This document shows positions 16,770-24,466 of a DNA stretch of 39,498 bases, in pieces (position 1 is the stretch's first letter; each line of letters begins with the position of its first letter). Location: assembly GCA_030613505.1 (NCBI GenBank), contig JAUWLW010000028.1, positions 1-39,498 of the forward strand, given 5' to 3'. Under the pieces are notes generated by a model, which was not told the origin of the DNA, did no database searches, and saw only the letters and a list, made by a program, of their open reading frames with translations. Origin of the DNA: Candidatus Zixiibacteriota bacterium. Lineage in GTDB: Bacteria > RBG-13-66-14 > B26-G2 > WVWN01. A program made the translations under genes and the position numbers.

Positions 16770-17474
16770 CTATGCCGTCAGCCGCCGAACCACTTCCTCG
16801 TAGTGGCTCTCTACTTCGCCCAGATCGAAACGGAATCTATCTTTGTCGAAGACTTCGCCGGTGGCGGCGTCCCATATACGGCACGTATCCGGCGAGATCT
16901 CGTCGCCGAGGTATATCTTCCGGCCCCGCTCGCCGAATTCCAATTTGAAGTCCACGAGCTCCAAGCCTCGGTCTTTCATGTAGTTCGTCAATACGCGGTT
17001 CACTTTGGCCGCTTCCGCTTCAACATGGCTCAACGTCCGCTCCGTCATATAGCCCAGGACAAGGACGTGATTGCGGTTCATCATCGGGTCGTGCAGGTCG
17101 TCGTTTTTAAGGTAGTATTCCAACAACGGCTTTTTCAAAACCGTTCCACGCTCGAGGCCGTAACGTTTCGCCAGGCTGCCCGCGACTCTGTTGCGCATTA
17201 CTATTTCGACGGGAAACATCTCGAGTCGTCGCACAAGCAACGTACGTTCGTCGAATTGTTTTTCGAAGTGGGTAGCTACCCCCGCGCGCTCGAGAACGGC
17301 GAATAACTTGGCCGACATCGTCGCGTTATACACACCCTTCTTTTTAATCGTGCCCTTCTTGACGCCGTCGAAAGCGGTGGCGCTGTCTTTGAATTCGGCC
17401 CAAAGTACACCCTCGTCGTCGGTCTCAAAGATCCGCTTAGCCTTACCCTCGTAGAGAAGCTCGCCTTTCTCCAT
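16770..17474 (-). CDS. purC: SAICAR synthetase
   Basis: Couples aspartate to CAIR with ATP. Conserved features are L-L-Y-E-G-K-A-K-R-I-F (about 6-16), F-K-D-S-A-T-A-F-D-G-V-K-K (about 28-40), P-V-E-I-V-M-R-N-R-V-A-G-S (about 88-100) and the late L-V-D-F-K-L-E-F-G, L-G-D-E-I-S-P-D-T-C-R-I-W-D. I choose ATG 17474 because AGGAGA sits just before it; a GTG 21 bases upstream would add seven Arg/Lys-rich residues encoded by the ribosome site itself. 234 residues, normal for the family. It is the first gene behind a strong promoter. Confidence 0.97.
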   Translation of the reverse strand: MEKGELLYEGKAKRIFETDDEGVLWAEFKDSATAFDGVKKGTIKKKGVYNATMSAKLFAVLERAGVATHFEKQFDERTLLVRRLEMFPVEIVMRNRVAGSLAKRYGLERGTVLKKPLLEYYLKNDDLHDPMMNRNHVLVLGYMTERTLSHVEAEAAKVNRVLTNYMKDRGLELVDFKLEFGERGRKIYLGDEISPDTCRIWDAATGEVFDKDRFRFDLGEVESHYEEVVRRLTA

Positions 17475-17513
17475 GGTTCTCCTTCGCGTCTTCACGCACG
17501 GCCTTGATGGGCC

Positions 17514-17542
17514 ATTTTATAGAAATGGCCTGCGGTTGTCAA
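17514..17542 (-). promoter_or_regulatory. Sigma-70-type promoter of the pur operon
   Basis: On the minus strand TTGACA (17537-17542), a 17-base spacer and TAAAAT (17514-17519) lie about 40 bases before the purC ATG. The -35 is perfect and the -10 has one mismatch. It most likely drives purC and the genes downstream. Confidence 0.85.
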
Positions 17543-17568
17543 ACGTTATTTATCGGCCGGTAAATTGT

Positions 17569-17593
17569 AAGGCCCCGGAGCAGCCGGGGCTTT
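17569..17593. terminator. Symmetric GC hairpin between the PAS gene and purC
   Basis: A 10-bp stem (AAGGCCCCGG pairing with CCGGGGCTTT, one G-T pair) with a 5-base loop. It lies downstream of the PAS-domain gene on the minus strand. The T-rich flank is better on the plus strand than on the minus strand, so termination of the minus-strand transcript is plausible but not certain. Confidence 0.5.
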
Positions 17594-17647
17594 TATCCCT
17601 ATTACGATTACGGTCGGCGGCCTTTGCGTAAACGCGGCCTTTCCCTT

Positions 17648-17998
17648 CTACTCGTATTCCGGTATAGCGGCGCCCTCGGTCCGTACTATATTCCCCCGTT
17701 CGTCCAAAATCGGTTTGACGACTGTATACAATCGCGTATAACCGCCGTCGACGAGGCGTAACCGTACGTCAAACTTGACTATTCTCTTTTCGGCCCGCAT
17801 AACGTGGTTGGCAGCCGAAGCTCTAGCGCGGCCGTCGGCGTGGATCAGTTCGAACCACAACGTGGACCTCCCGTAAAACTTTTGCTTGTCGTGGCCTAGT
17901 ACTTTCTCCACCGCCGGATTATCTTCAACCATCCGACGATATCGCTTCGCAAAGAGGTCGTCACGGCACATCTCCGGCTCGTTCGACGTTCCCGCCAT
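17648..17998 (-). CDS. Stand-alone PAS-domain protein
   Basis: About 116 residues made of one PAS-like fold and nothing else: a helical lead with N-P-A-V-E-K-V-L-G, F-Y-G-R-S-T-L-W-F-E-L-I-H-A-D-G-R-A at the middle, then the strand pair F-D-V-R-L-R-L-V-D-G-G-Y-T-R-L and the closing G-N-I-V-R-T-E-G-A-A-I-P. Such domains bind small ligands or mediate signalling contacts; the output domain is missing, so a partner protein would be needed. I take ATG 17998; a TTG three codons upstream is also possible. It follows the DUF6125-like gene by about 50 bases. The PAS call rests on pattern, no cofactor residue can be named. Confidence 0.65.
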   Translation of the reverse strand: MAGTSNEPEMCRDDLFAKRYRRMVEDNPAVEKVLGHDKQKFYGRSTLWFELIHADGRARASAANHVMRAEKRIVKFDVRLRLVDGGYTRLYTVVKPILDERGNIVRTEGAAIPEYE

Positions 17999-18048
17999 CT
18001 CTAGCAATCCCCGCTTTAAGTTAGTATTCGGGTACCTTATAATTTTAT

Positions 18049-18561
18049 TTATTCCGTTCCGTTAATCGTGAACCGCCACGCGCAAAATTCATCTTCGGCG
18101 AGGTCGTCGGGCGGGCATTTAATACACTCCGTTTTGATGCGCTCGTCCACAGCACGGGAGAACTCGCCGAACTCCACCGCCCCGACCGTTTTACAAGGAA
18201 AATCGGGCAAACCTTTGCGCCGCCTCGCCTCTTGGACGCGGCACCCCTTCATCTCGAAAGTTAAAGTATTTTCTGACAACTGTACGTCTTGGTCGTTCAA
18301 CCAATTATACATACGAAACCGTAAAGCTTCAGCCAAAGCTGGCAGGCCCCCGCCGGCGTTGATGCCACGGGCCTCCATGATACGCCGCGCCTCAATCGGG
18401 GCGAACTTACGCCACGCCTCGCGGTCGTACTTGATCGCATCCTCGGTCCCCAAATCTTCCTCCACCGACAAAAACCAACAACCATCGTGCGCAAGCCAGC
18501 ACTTAGCGTATGCCTTAATAAGCGCTATTAGTTCTTCCCCCTTAATATCCTCATTTATCAA
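18049..18561 (-). CDS. DUF6125 / ATC-hydrolase-like Cys-containing protein
   Basis: A 170-residue cytosolic protein. The block M-K-G-C-R-V-Q-E-A-R-R-R-K-G-L-P-D-F-P-C-K-T-V-G (about 104-127), then I-K-T-E-C-I-K-C-P-P-D (about 142-152) and F-C-A-W-R-F near the end, recalls a family often labelled DUF6125, related to L-2-amino-thiazoline-4-carboxylate hydrolases and common in anaerobes. The repeated cysteines could bind metal. An early H-D-G-C-W-F segment is also typical. The biochemical role is unknown. It lies 19 bases after the flavodoxin-like reductase gene, so both probably share its promoter. Confidence 0.65.
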   Translation of the reverse strand: MINEDIKGEELIALIKAYAKCWLAHDGCWFLSVEEDLGTEDAIKYDREAWRKFAPIEARRIMEARGINAGGGLPALAEALRFRMYNWLNDQDVQLSENTLTFEMKGCRVQEARRRKGLPDFPCKTVGAVEFGEFSRAVDERIKTECIKCPPDDLAEDEFCAWRFTINGTE

Positions 18562-18580
18562 GATTTATGCTCCTTGGTTA

Positions 18581-19156
18581 TTAACTGTAGATCTTTTTTA
18601 TGAGCCAAGCGACGTTTCGGCCTAAGTCCTGGATAGTCGCGACGCCCTCGTCGTCCTGGAGCGCTTCACCGGGGCCGCCGCCGAAGGCAATAGGCCAATA
18701 ACGCGCGCCCGGTACAATCATCCCGTTAATTAAAAAGAAGTAATTAAGTTGAGCAACGGTGAAGTTCTGGCCGGCGCGGCGGGCTACTACGATAGGGGCG
18801 CCAACTTTTCGGTTCAAAAGGCCGCCGTTAGCCCGCGAGACGTAGCCGACGCGGTCGACGAAGGCCGTCATTTCCGCGGTCGCGGCGCCGAAATAGACCG
18901 GCGTTGCGAGCAATAAGCCGTCGGCGTCGTATATTGCAGGCAACGCCCGGGTCAAGTCGTCGTCGCGGCCGTGGCACAAGCCGTCCTTCTCTTCCCTACA
19001 CCTCAGGCACGCCGTACAAGGCAATATTTGTTTTCCCGCAAGTAGGATTTTATCGGTTTCGATGCCTTCGGCGCGGACTACGTCCAGCGCTACGTCGAGC
19101 AATTGCTCGCTATTCCCTCGTTTGCGGGGCGAACCGCATACGCCCATCACTTTCAT
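18581..19156 (-). CDS. Flavodoxin-fold NAD(P)H-dependent FMN reductase / iron-sulfur flavoprotein-like
   Basis: 191 residues. The phosphate-binding loop of FMN is G-S-P-R-K-R-G-N-S (8-16). It is followed by C-T-A-C-L-R-C-R (about 47-54) and a later L-C (about 61), which resembles the compact cysteine motif of iron-sulfur flavoproteins (Isf) of anaerobes. A-T-P-V-Y-F-G-A-A-T-A-E-M-T-A-F-V-D-R (about 84-102) is the second flavin-binding segment. The family passes electrons from reduced ferredoxin or NAD(P)H to small acceptors; the substrate here is unknown. AAGGAGG precedes the ATG, and a plausible promoter lies at 19195-19223. It is the first gene of a three-gene group with the DUF6125-like and PAS genes. 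Confidence 0.85.
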   Translation of the reverse strand: MKVMGVCGSPRKRGNSEQLLDVALDVVRAEGIETDKILLAGKQILPCTACLRCREEKDGLCHGRDDDLTRALPAIYDADGLLLATPVYFGAATAEMTAFVDRVGYVSRANGGLLNRKVGAPIVVARRAGQNFTVAQLNYFFLINGMIVPGARYWPIAFGGGPGEALQDDEGVATIQDLGRNVAWLIKKIYS

Positions 19157-19194
19157 AAGACCTCCTTGTAGGTAACGCCGTTTCTAACCGTCTA

Positions 19195-19223
19195 ATTTTA
19201 ATAAACTCTAACGGGCTGTTCAA
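19195..19223 (-). promoter_or_regulatory. Probable promoter of the FMN reductase gene group
   Basis: Minus strand: TTGAAC (19218-19223), 17-base spacer, TAAAAT (19195-19200), about 40 bases before the ATG at 19156. The -35 has four of six consensus bases. Confidence 0.5.
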
Positions 19224-19473
19224 GGTATTTAAAGCCAGCAACACGCCTCTAAATCCGAAATAAAAAGCGGCCTAAGTTACCCGCCCAAAAGCGAACGTCT
19301 GACTGAATACGCCTCGAGTAATAGGTCGCTGCTTTGAGCGGCAGCAGCTACGAGAAGCGTCAACGCTACATATCGCAGCACGGCCCAGCTCATACCACGG
19401 CCCTACCGGCCGACTTACCCCTTATTCACACGGGCCCAGCTCGATCCAAAAGAACAACACGTATTCCGGGTTT

Positions 19474-19497
19474 AGGAGGACTATGTTACATTACTAA
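19474..19497 (+). other. Four-codon leader reading frame with strong ribosome site
   Basis: AGGAGG (19474-19479) is followed after three bases by ATG-TTA-CAT-TAC-TAA (19483-19497), then 10 bases to the ATG of the radical SAM gene. The tiny frame is +1 relative to that gene. It could be a translational-coupling leader, or it could mean the strong ribosome site serves a start lost through a sequence error. Confidence 0.35.
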
Positions 19498-19507
19498 GGG
19501 AAAAACC

Positions 19508-20620
19508 ATGGCTGAATGTAAGGTATGCAACCGCACCTCGCCTACGATAGCCGGCGCGTTATCGGTCTGCCGACCTTGTATCGTTTCCCGGCCTAACCAA
19601 GTAAGAGGTTACATAGAAGAAGCCCATAGGCGTGCGCGAGACCCGTACCAAATCCCCTCGTCGCCGCCCCAAGACGGGTCGCCGTGCCCGCGGTGCGGGA
19701 ATGCCTGCCGCATACCGCCGGGAGAGCGCGGCTATTGCGGAATGGTCGAGAATCGCGAGGGCCACCTACGCGTCTTGGCGACCGCTAAGAAAGGCTATTT
19801 GTCGTGGTATTACGATTGGCTGCCGACGAACTGCGTCGCGTCGTGGGTATGCCCGGCGGAGACCGGCGCGGGTTACCCGGAATACGCCTATCGCGACGGC
19901 CCGGAGTTCGGTTACAAGAACTTGGCGGTCTTCTACCATTCGTGCACGTACGACTGCCTCTTCTGCCAGAACAGCCATTTCCGGGGGCAGTACCTTGAGG
20001 GCGCCACGGCCGCGGCCGAGCTCGCGGCGGCCGTTGACGACAAGACGGCCTGCGTCTGTTACTTCGGCGGCGACCCTGCCTCGCAGCTAGAGCACGCGCT
20101 CGTGACGTCGCGCTTGGCGCGGCGAGAAGCGGATAATACCGGTCGGATATTACGGATTTGCTGGGAGACCAACGGTTCGGCGTCGGCGCGCGGCACCCGC
20201 CAGATGATGGAAATCGCGCTCGCGAGCGGCGGCTGCGTCAAGTTCGACGTCAAGGCCGCGGACGAAAGCCTTCACGTCGCGCTTACGGGCGTATCCAACA
20301 GGCAAACGTGGGAAAACCTGGCGCTCCTCGTGGAATACATCCCCCGGCGGCCCTCTCCCCCTCCCCTCGTGGCGAGCACGCTCCTCGTGCCGGGATACGT
20401 GGACGAGGACGAGGTCGCCGCCATAGCGAGGCGGCTCGCCGATTTGAATGACTACATCCCCTACAGCCTGCTCGCGTTCTACCCCAGCCATCACATGCGC
20501 GATTTGCCGACGACGTCGCGGGCGCACGCGGAGCGTTGTTACCAGGCGGCCCAGGAAGCGGGCCTGAAAAGGGTGCGGCTGGCCAACGTACACCTGCTGG
20601 CCCCCGGCGACTACGCGTAA
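19508..20620 (+). CDS. PflA-like radical SAM protein with zinc-finger-like N-terminus
   Basis: About 370 residues from ATG 19508. The radical SAM motif C-T-Y-D-C-L-F-C (Cys 146, 150, 153) lies in a region related to pyruvate-formate-lyase activating enzyme and the AmmeMemoRadiSam group; these proteins cleave S-adenosylmethionine to start a radical reaction, here with unknown substrate. Before it are two extra Cys clusters: C4-x2-C7 with C21-x2-C24, and C60-x2-C63-x3-C67 with C77. The reading frame is open a further 58 codons upstream, but that stretch has no family resemblance and the C-x2-C start is typical, so I take 19508. It stands alone on the plus strand, convergent with the B12 radical SAM gene. 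Confidence 0.85.
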   Translation: MAECKVCNRTSPTIAGALSVCRPCIVSRPNQVRGYIEEAHRRARDPYQIPSSPPQDGSPCPRCGNACRIPPGERGYCGMVENREGHLRVLATAKKGYLSWYYDWLPTNCVASWVCPAETGAGYPEYAYRDGPEFGYKNLAVFYHSCTYDCLFCQNSHFRGQYLEGATAAAELAAAVDDKTACVCYFGGDPASQLEHALVTSRLARREADNTGRILRICWETNGSASARGTRQMMEIALASGGCVKFDVKAADESLHVALTGVSNRQTWENLALLVEYIPRRPSPPPLVASTLLVPGYVDEDEVAAIARRLADLNDYIPYSLLAFYPSHHMRDLPTTSRAHAERCYQAAQEAGLKRVRLANVHLLAPGDYA

Positions 20621-20663
20621 AATATTCCGCCGTTACGCTCCCCGAACGACAAAGTACAAGCCG

Positions 20664-20697
20664 AATAAAAACCGGCTCCCTAGTTGGAAGCCGGTTT
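20664..20697 (-). terminator. Intrinsic terminator between convergent radical SAM genes
   Basis: A perfect 9-bp stem AAACCGGCT / AGCCGGTTT with an 11-base loop. On the minus strand it ends in a TTTTTATT run, so it suits the gene at 20744-22168. The plus-strand exit is only TTTAA, weaker for the 19508-20620 gene. Confidence 0.8.
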
Positions 20698-20743
20698 AAC
20701 GCTAGCCCTTCCGGCACCGGCGTTCCCGCGGCGCCGCTTATCA

Positions 20744-22168
20744 TTAGGAAATAGCGGATACGCGCCCGCGGGCCAGGCCGGGAGGAGCGCTTTTTGCACG
20801 ATTCAGACTACGGCGTTCCAGTATCTTAAGCAGCTCACCCTTCCGCCGCAGCCATTTCCTCACCAGGCGATGGCCGTAGTACGTCGTAACGGCGGCGAAC
20901 CAGTGAAAACGTCGGACCTCACGTAAAACCCGCCGCAAGGAATAAAATTCGCGCGTGGCCTTAATCAAACCCAATTGTAACTCCAACGGCGTCATGCGCG
21001 CCGGCTCGATAACCACATGATGGCCGTCGTACAGCGCCCAATCGTGGCTGAATACGCGCCCCTCCTGCTCGAGGCGGCTATAGAGACTCGTCCCCGGTAT
21101 GGGCGTCAATGCCAGGAATTGGACGGAATCGATATTATAGTTCTTGGCGAAGGCCACGGTTTTAGCCGCCGCGTCCGGGCCGTCGGCGTCGCCGCCCAGC
21201 ATAAACATGCCGTGGATCCACATGCCGTACTTATGCAGCGTCTCGATGCAGCGGACGATGTCGTCGCGGGTTTGGCGTTTGCGGTACGCGGCCAGGGTCT
21301 CGTCGTTCACGGATTCGAACCCGATCGCTACGCGTTCGCATCCGGCCCGCTTCATCAACCGCACGAGCTCTTCGTCCCGGCCGACGTCTACGCCTGCTTG
21401 CGCCGTACAGCGCGGCGCGCCCTTAAGCCGCGCAAACCCCTCGAGGATTTCGCGCACGTGACGCGGATTCTCCGTGAAGTTATCGTCTACGATGAACATG
21501 TCCCGTTGGCTTACCCGCCGCACTTCCTCGATCACGTCTTCCGGCGCCCGGCGCCTGACTTTATGGCCGAACAGCGGCGTAACGGCGCAGAAATCGCAAT
21601 GGCGCGGGCAGCCGCGGCTCGTCGCGATGGGATACACCTTCATCCGCCGCGCGCCCTTCATTAACGAGAAATCAGGCCAGGGAAGGTCCTCGAGTTTTTG
21701 AACCGGCGGCCGCAGCGGCTCGTGGACCGTTTCTCCGTCCACGCGGTACGATAGATTCCTAATACCTACCGGCGAGGCGCCGGCCTCGAGTGCTTCTACG
21801 AGTTCGACCGCCGCGTCCTCTCCCTCGCCCCGAACGACGTAGTCGCCGTACCGCAACGCCTCGTCGGGGCAATAGGTAGCGTGCGGGCCGCCGATGACCA
21901 CCGGGACCTTGGCCAACCTTAAAGTCCGCGCCAACCTGTAACCGGCGGGCGCCGTAGAGGTCGTTATCGAAATGCCCACCAAATCAGAGCGTAGGATGTC
22001 GTAAAAATCGCGCGCGGAACGCTTTGCGACGCTATCGCAGTAAAACGCGACGTCGTGGCCTCGTCGCGCCAAAATCGTCGCGATTAACGGGAGTCCCAAA
22101 CGCGGTTGAGAGAATTTAGTGTAAATATGGTAATCGGCGGCGTCCGGTTCTACAAAGGATATCTTCAT
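20744..22168 (-). CDS. B12-binding-domain radical SAM protein
   Basis: About 474 residues. The N-terminal third is a cobalamin-binding Rossmann-type domain (P-R-L-G-L-P-L-I-A-T near 25-34, V-I-G-G-P-H-A-T near 91-98, Y-V-V-R-G-E-G-E near 110-117). The radical SAM core begins with S-R-G-C-P-R-H-C-D-F-C (Cys 187, 191, 194) and continues through F-I-V-D-D-N-F-T, the A-I-G-F-E-S segment and L-T-P-I-P-G-T. Family members methylate or rearrange unactivated carbons in lipids, cofactors and natural products; the substrate cannot be read from sequence. The C-terminus is basic and helical. I prefer ATG 22168 over TTG 22174. It lies downstream of tRNA-Gln but behind that tRNA's terminator. Confidence 0.88.
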   Translation of the reverse strand: MKISFVEPDAADYHIYTKFSQPRLGLPLIATILARRGHDVAFYCDSVAKRSARDFYDILRSDLVGISITTSTAPAGYRLARTLRLAKVPVVIGGPHATYCPDEALRYGDYVVRGEGEDAAVELVEALEAGASPVGIRNLSYRVDGETVHEPLRPPVQKLEDLPWPDFSLMKGARRMKVYPIATSRGCPRHCDFCAVTPLFGHKVRRRAPEDVIEEVRRVSQRDMFIVDDNFTENPRHVREILEGFARLKGAPRCTAQAGVDVGRDEELVRLMKRAGCERVAIGFESVNDETLAAYRKRQTRDDIVRCIETLHKYGMWIHGMFMLGGDADGPDAAAKTVAFAKNYNIDSVQFLALTPIPGTSLYSRLEQEGRVFSHDWALYDGHHVVIEPARMTPLELQLGLIKATREFYSLRRVLREVRRFHWFAAVTTYYGHRLVRKWLRRKGELLKILERRSLNRAKSAPPGLARGRVSAIS

Positions 22169-22191
22169 CTGCAACTTCTTTCTTTAGATAT

Positions 22192-22212
22192 AAAAATACG
22201 CCCGCACAGGGC
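22192..22212 (-). terminator. Terminator after tRNA-Gln
   Basis: Minus strand: short hairpin GCCC-TGTGC-GGGC (22200-22212) followed by GTATTTTTA, about 25 bases after the tRNA CCA end. The stem is short, so confidence is moderate. Confidence 0.5.
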
Positions 22213-22237
22213 CCGGCCTAAGCAGGCTTGTGTTTTT

Positions 22238-22311
22238 TGGCTGGGGAGGGAGGATTCGAACCCCCGCATACGGATCCAGAGCCCGCTGTCCTACCCCTAG
22301 ACGACTCCCCA
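22238..22311 (-). tRNA. tRNA-Gln (anticodon CUG)
   Basis: A complete cloverleaf of 74 bases including an encoded CCA. The acceptor stem TGGGGAG pairs with CTCCCCA, followed by discriminator G. The D stem is GTCT/GGAC, the anticodon loop reads C-T-C-T-G-G-A so the anticodon is CTG (decoding CAG), and the T stem GGGGG/CCTCC encloses TTCGAAT. A TTGACA promoter lies just upstream. The next gene upstream on the same strand is gltX, whose product may charge this tRNA. Confidence 0.95.
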
Positions 22312-22323
22312 ATGCTGCGCGTG

Positions 22324-22352
22324 AGGATAAACTATCTAAGGCCGCTTGTCAA
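22324..22352 (-). promoter_or_regulatory. Promoter of tRNA-Gln
   Basis: Minus strand: TTGACA (22347-22352), exactly 17 bases, TATCCT (22324-22329). The predicted start is about 6 bases before the mature tRNA 5' end, as expected for a short 5' leader trimmed by RNase P. Confidence 0.8.
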
Positions 22353-22558
22353 GGTAAAAACCCAATTCCAAAATCCGCGGCGCCGTTCGTTCTCAAAGAT
22401 GGCCGCGGCGAAAGCCGCTACCAGCGAGGCCAAACCCAAACCGAATAAACGCCAAGGATACGCCGACGGCGAAGAAATAGGCCGCGGCCGAATCTGAAAT
22501 TCTTAATCATGTCTCGGGAAACGTTATCCTTCGGGAGGTACCTTTAAAATCGGATTTG

Positions 22559-24025
22559 TTACCTCTTGTAAACCGACGTAGCCTTCATCAATCGCTTAAC
22601 CACCCGTTCCTGCCCCATCAACGCCGCCATCTCGAATAGCGACGGCCCGGTTGTCCTTCCCGACAACGCGGCCCGCATGGCGTGTATAACTTTGCCCGCG
22701 CTCACGCCCCTCTCTTCCGCCAACGCTCGGACGCTCTTCTCCAAAGCCTCCGCCGTGAAATCCGGTAGCGCCGCGCATAGTTCTGCGACGTCGCGCAACA
22801 TATCCACGCCACCCGGGAGTTTTAGCAAGTTTTTAGTAGCGCGGTCGTCGTATTCGATTTCCTCCGTAAAGAAAAATTCGACGAGGTACGGGGCTTCGCC
22901 GAGCGTTTTCACCTTGTCGTGCTCAAGCGCCAGTGCCGCCCGCGCGAGAGCGACCCTCTCGTCGTCCTCCATCCCTACGATACCCGCCGGCTCGAGCCAA
23001 GGCCGTGCCCGTTCAAATAGTTCCTCCGCCGAGAACTTTCTTAAATAGACGCCGTTCATCCACCTGAGTTTATCGACGTCGAACACGGCGCCCTTTTTGG
23101 CTACGCGCTCGAGCGAGAAAACCTTCTTGAGCTCCTTCAACGTAAAGAGCTCACGTTCGTCGTCGTACGACCACCCAAGCAAAGCGAGGAAGTTGACGAA
23201 CGCTTCGGGTAAGTATCCCTCCTCTTTATATTCCAAAACCGCCTTGGCGCCGTGCCGCTTCGACAGCCTGCTCTTGTCGGGCCCCAAGAGAAGGGGTACG
23301 TGAGCGAACGTCGCCGGTTCGAAACCAAGGGCGCGGGAGACGGCGATCTGACGCGGCGTGTTCGAAATATGGTCCTCGCCCCTTATGACGTGGCTTATCG
23401 CCATATTCGCATCGTCTACGGCGCACACGAAGTTGTACGTGGGCGAGCCGTCCGGCCGCGCTATCACAAAATCGTCCAAATCCGCGGCGTCGATTTCGAC
23501 GCGGCCCCGGATTAAGTCGTCAAAAGTTAGATCGGCCTTTGGGTCCAAGCGAAAGCGAAGGCAGGGCTTAAGACCCTGTTGGGCAAGACGTTCCCGCTCC
23601 GCCGGCGGGAGGTCGGCGCACCGGCCGTTGTAGCGAGGCGCCTCGCCCGTGGCCCGCATACGCTCGCGCCGTTCTTCTAGCTCCTCCGGCGTACAGAAAC
23701 ACTCGTACGCGCCGCCGCTTTGCTTAAGCTTATGCAGGTACTCGTCGTAAATAGCGCGGCGTTCGGATTGCCGGTAGGGGCCGTACTTACCCCCCGCTTC
23801 GGGGCCCTCGTCCCACTCCAGCTCCAGCCAAGTTAGCGCATCGATAATGGAGCTGTAATACTCTTCGCTCGAGCGAGCCGGGTCCGTATCCTCGACCCGG
23901 AGTATAAAAACTCCTTTATGGTGGCGGGCGAAGAGATAATTAAACAACGCCGTGCGGGCGCCGCCGACGTGCAGGTGTCCCGTCGGCGCGGGCGCGAAGC
24001 GAACCCGGACGGCCTTCTTAATCAT
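22559..24025 (-). CDS. gltX: Glutamyl-tRNA synthetase
   Basis: Class I synthetase attaching glutamate to tRNA-Glu. From ATG 24025 it has 488 residues. The HIGH-type motif is H-L-H-V-G (17-21) in R-F-A-P-A-P-T-G, and the KMSKS-type motif is S-R-L-S-K-R-H-G (252-259). C-F-C (109-111) plus Y-N-G-R-C (132-136) is the bacterial GluRS cysteine cluster. The helical anticodon-binding domain follows, ending near the stop. The frame is open 17 codons further upstream, but that would overlap the preceding gene and lacks homology. In many bacteria without GlnRS this enzyme is non-discriminating and also loads tRNA-Gln with Glu for later amidation; that cannot be read off here, but its position next to tRNA-Gln is suggestive. 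Confidence 0.97.
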   Translation of the reverse strand: MIKKAVRVRFAPAPTGHLHVGGARTALFNYLFARHHKGVFILRVEDTDPARSSEEYYSSIIDALTWLELEWDEGPEAGGKYGPYRQSERRAIYDEYLHKLKQSGGAYECFCTPEELEERRERMRATGEAPRYNGRCADLPPAERERLAQQGLKPCLRFRLDPKADLTFDDLIRGRVEIDAADLDDFVIARPDGSPTYNFVCAVDDANMAISHVIRGEDHISNTPRQIAVSRALGFEPATFAHVPLLLGPDKSRLSKRHGAKAVLEYKEEGYLPEAFVNFLALLGWSYDDERELFTLKELKKVFSLERVAKKGAVFDVDKLRWMNGVYLRKFSAEELFERARPWLEPAGIVGMEDDERVALARAALALEHDKVKTLGEAPYLVEFFFTEEIEYDDRATKNLLKLPGGVDMLRDVAELCAALPDFTAEALEKSVRALAEERGVSAGKVIHAMRAALSGRTTGPSLFEMAALMGQERVVKRLMKATSVYKR

Positions 24026-24036
24026 AACGCTACTCT

Positions 24037-24333
24037 TTAATGTACCGGCCACGCGTCGCCGTAGAGGTCCGCCCACGCCCGATCCATCAATAGGAGAAAG
24101 GTCAATATGCCCGTCGTAACGGCCTCGACGGTAACCTCCCCCTCTCCTTTGTAGGAACGAGCGATGGCCGCAACGATGCTTCTGAGATCGGGCCGGTGTA
24201 ACTCGACGAAGTCCATAAGCTGGTCGAGGCGGGAGCCCAAATCCTCGAGCCCCTCTACGTACCCGAGCAGGCGTTCGACGTCTTCCGCTTCGAGGGCCGG
24301 CAACATTTTCGCGATGCCCGTGAATTCAGCCAT
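24037..24333 (-). CDS. Small helical protein, function unknown
   Basis: 98 residues from ATG 24333, chosen because AGG lies a few bases before it; an ATG four codons upstream has no ribosome site. The sequence is acidic and almost entirely helix-forming (L-E-A-E-D-V-E-R-L-L-G-Y-V-E-G-L-E-D-L), with a hydrophobic helix near 75-87 (T-G-I-L-T-F-L-L-L-M-D). No cysteines or known motifs. It ends 11 bases before gltX starts and is probably its operon partner. I do not recognise a family. Confidence 0.6.
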   Translation of the reverse strand: MAEFTGIAKMLPALEAEDVERLLGYVEGLEDLGSRLDQLMDFVELHRPDLRSIVAAIARSYKGEGEVTVEAVTTGILTFLLLMDRAWADLYGDAWPVH

Positions 24334-24466
24334 AATACCTCGCATACTTTAACATAAAAAGCTCAAAGGCCGCTTTTTTTCGCGGCACCGGTAAAACGTA
24401 TCGTATAATATTGGAAAGACTACGCGTACCCCCCCCTTCAGACGCGGCGGCGCTATTATATCGTAA

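Noticed and set aside
19334-19507. Upstream extension of the PflA-like radical SAM gene by 58 codons
   Set aside because: The extra residues are not family-like and have no ribosome site; the C-x2-C start at 19508 is typical of the family.
22332-22513. A minus-strand frame after gltX that would encode a short hydrophobic peptide (G-L-A-S-L-V-A-A-F-A-A-A-I-F)
   Set aside because: No ATG or GTG and no ribosome site, only internal TTG codons. It overlaps the TTGACA promoter of tRNA-Gln. May be chance in GC-rich sequence.
24360-24386. GCCGC-TTTTTTTC-GCGGC repeat as a terminator before the kinase-like gene
   Set aside because: The T-run lies in the loop rather than after the stem, and no gene ends there in either direction.
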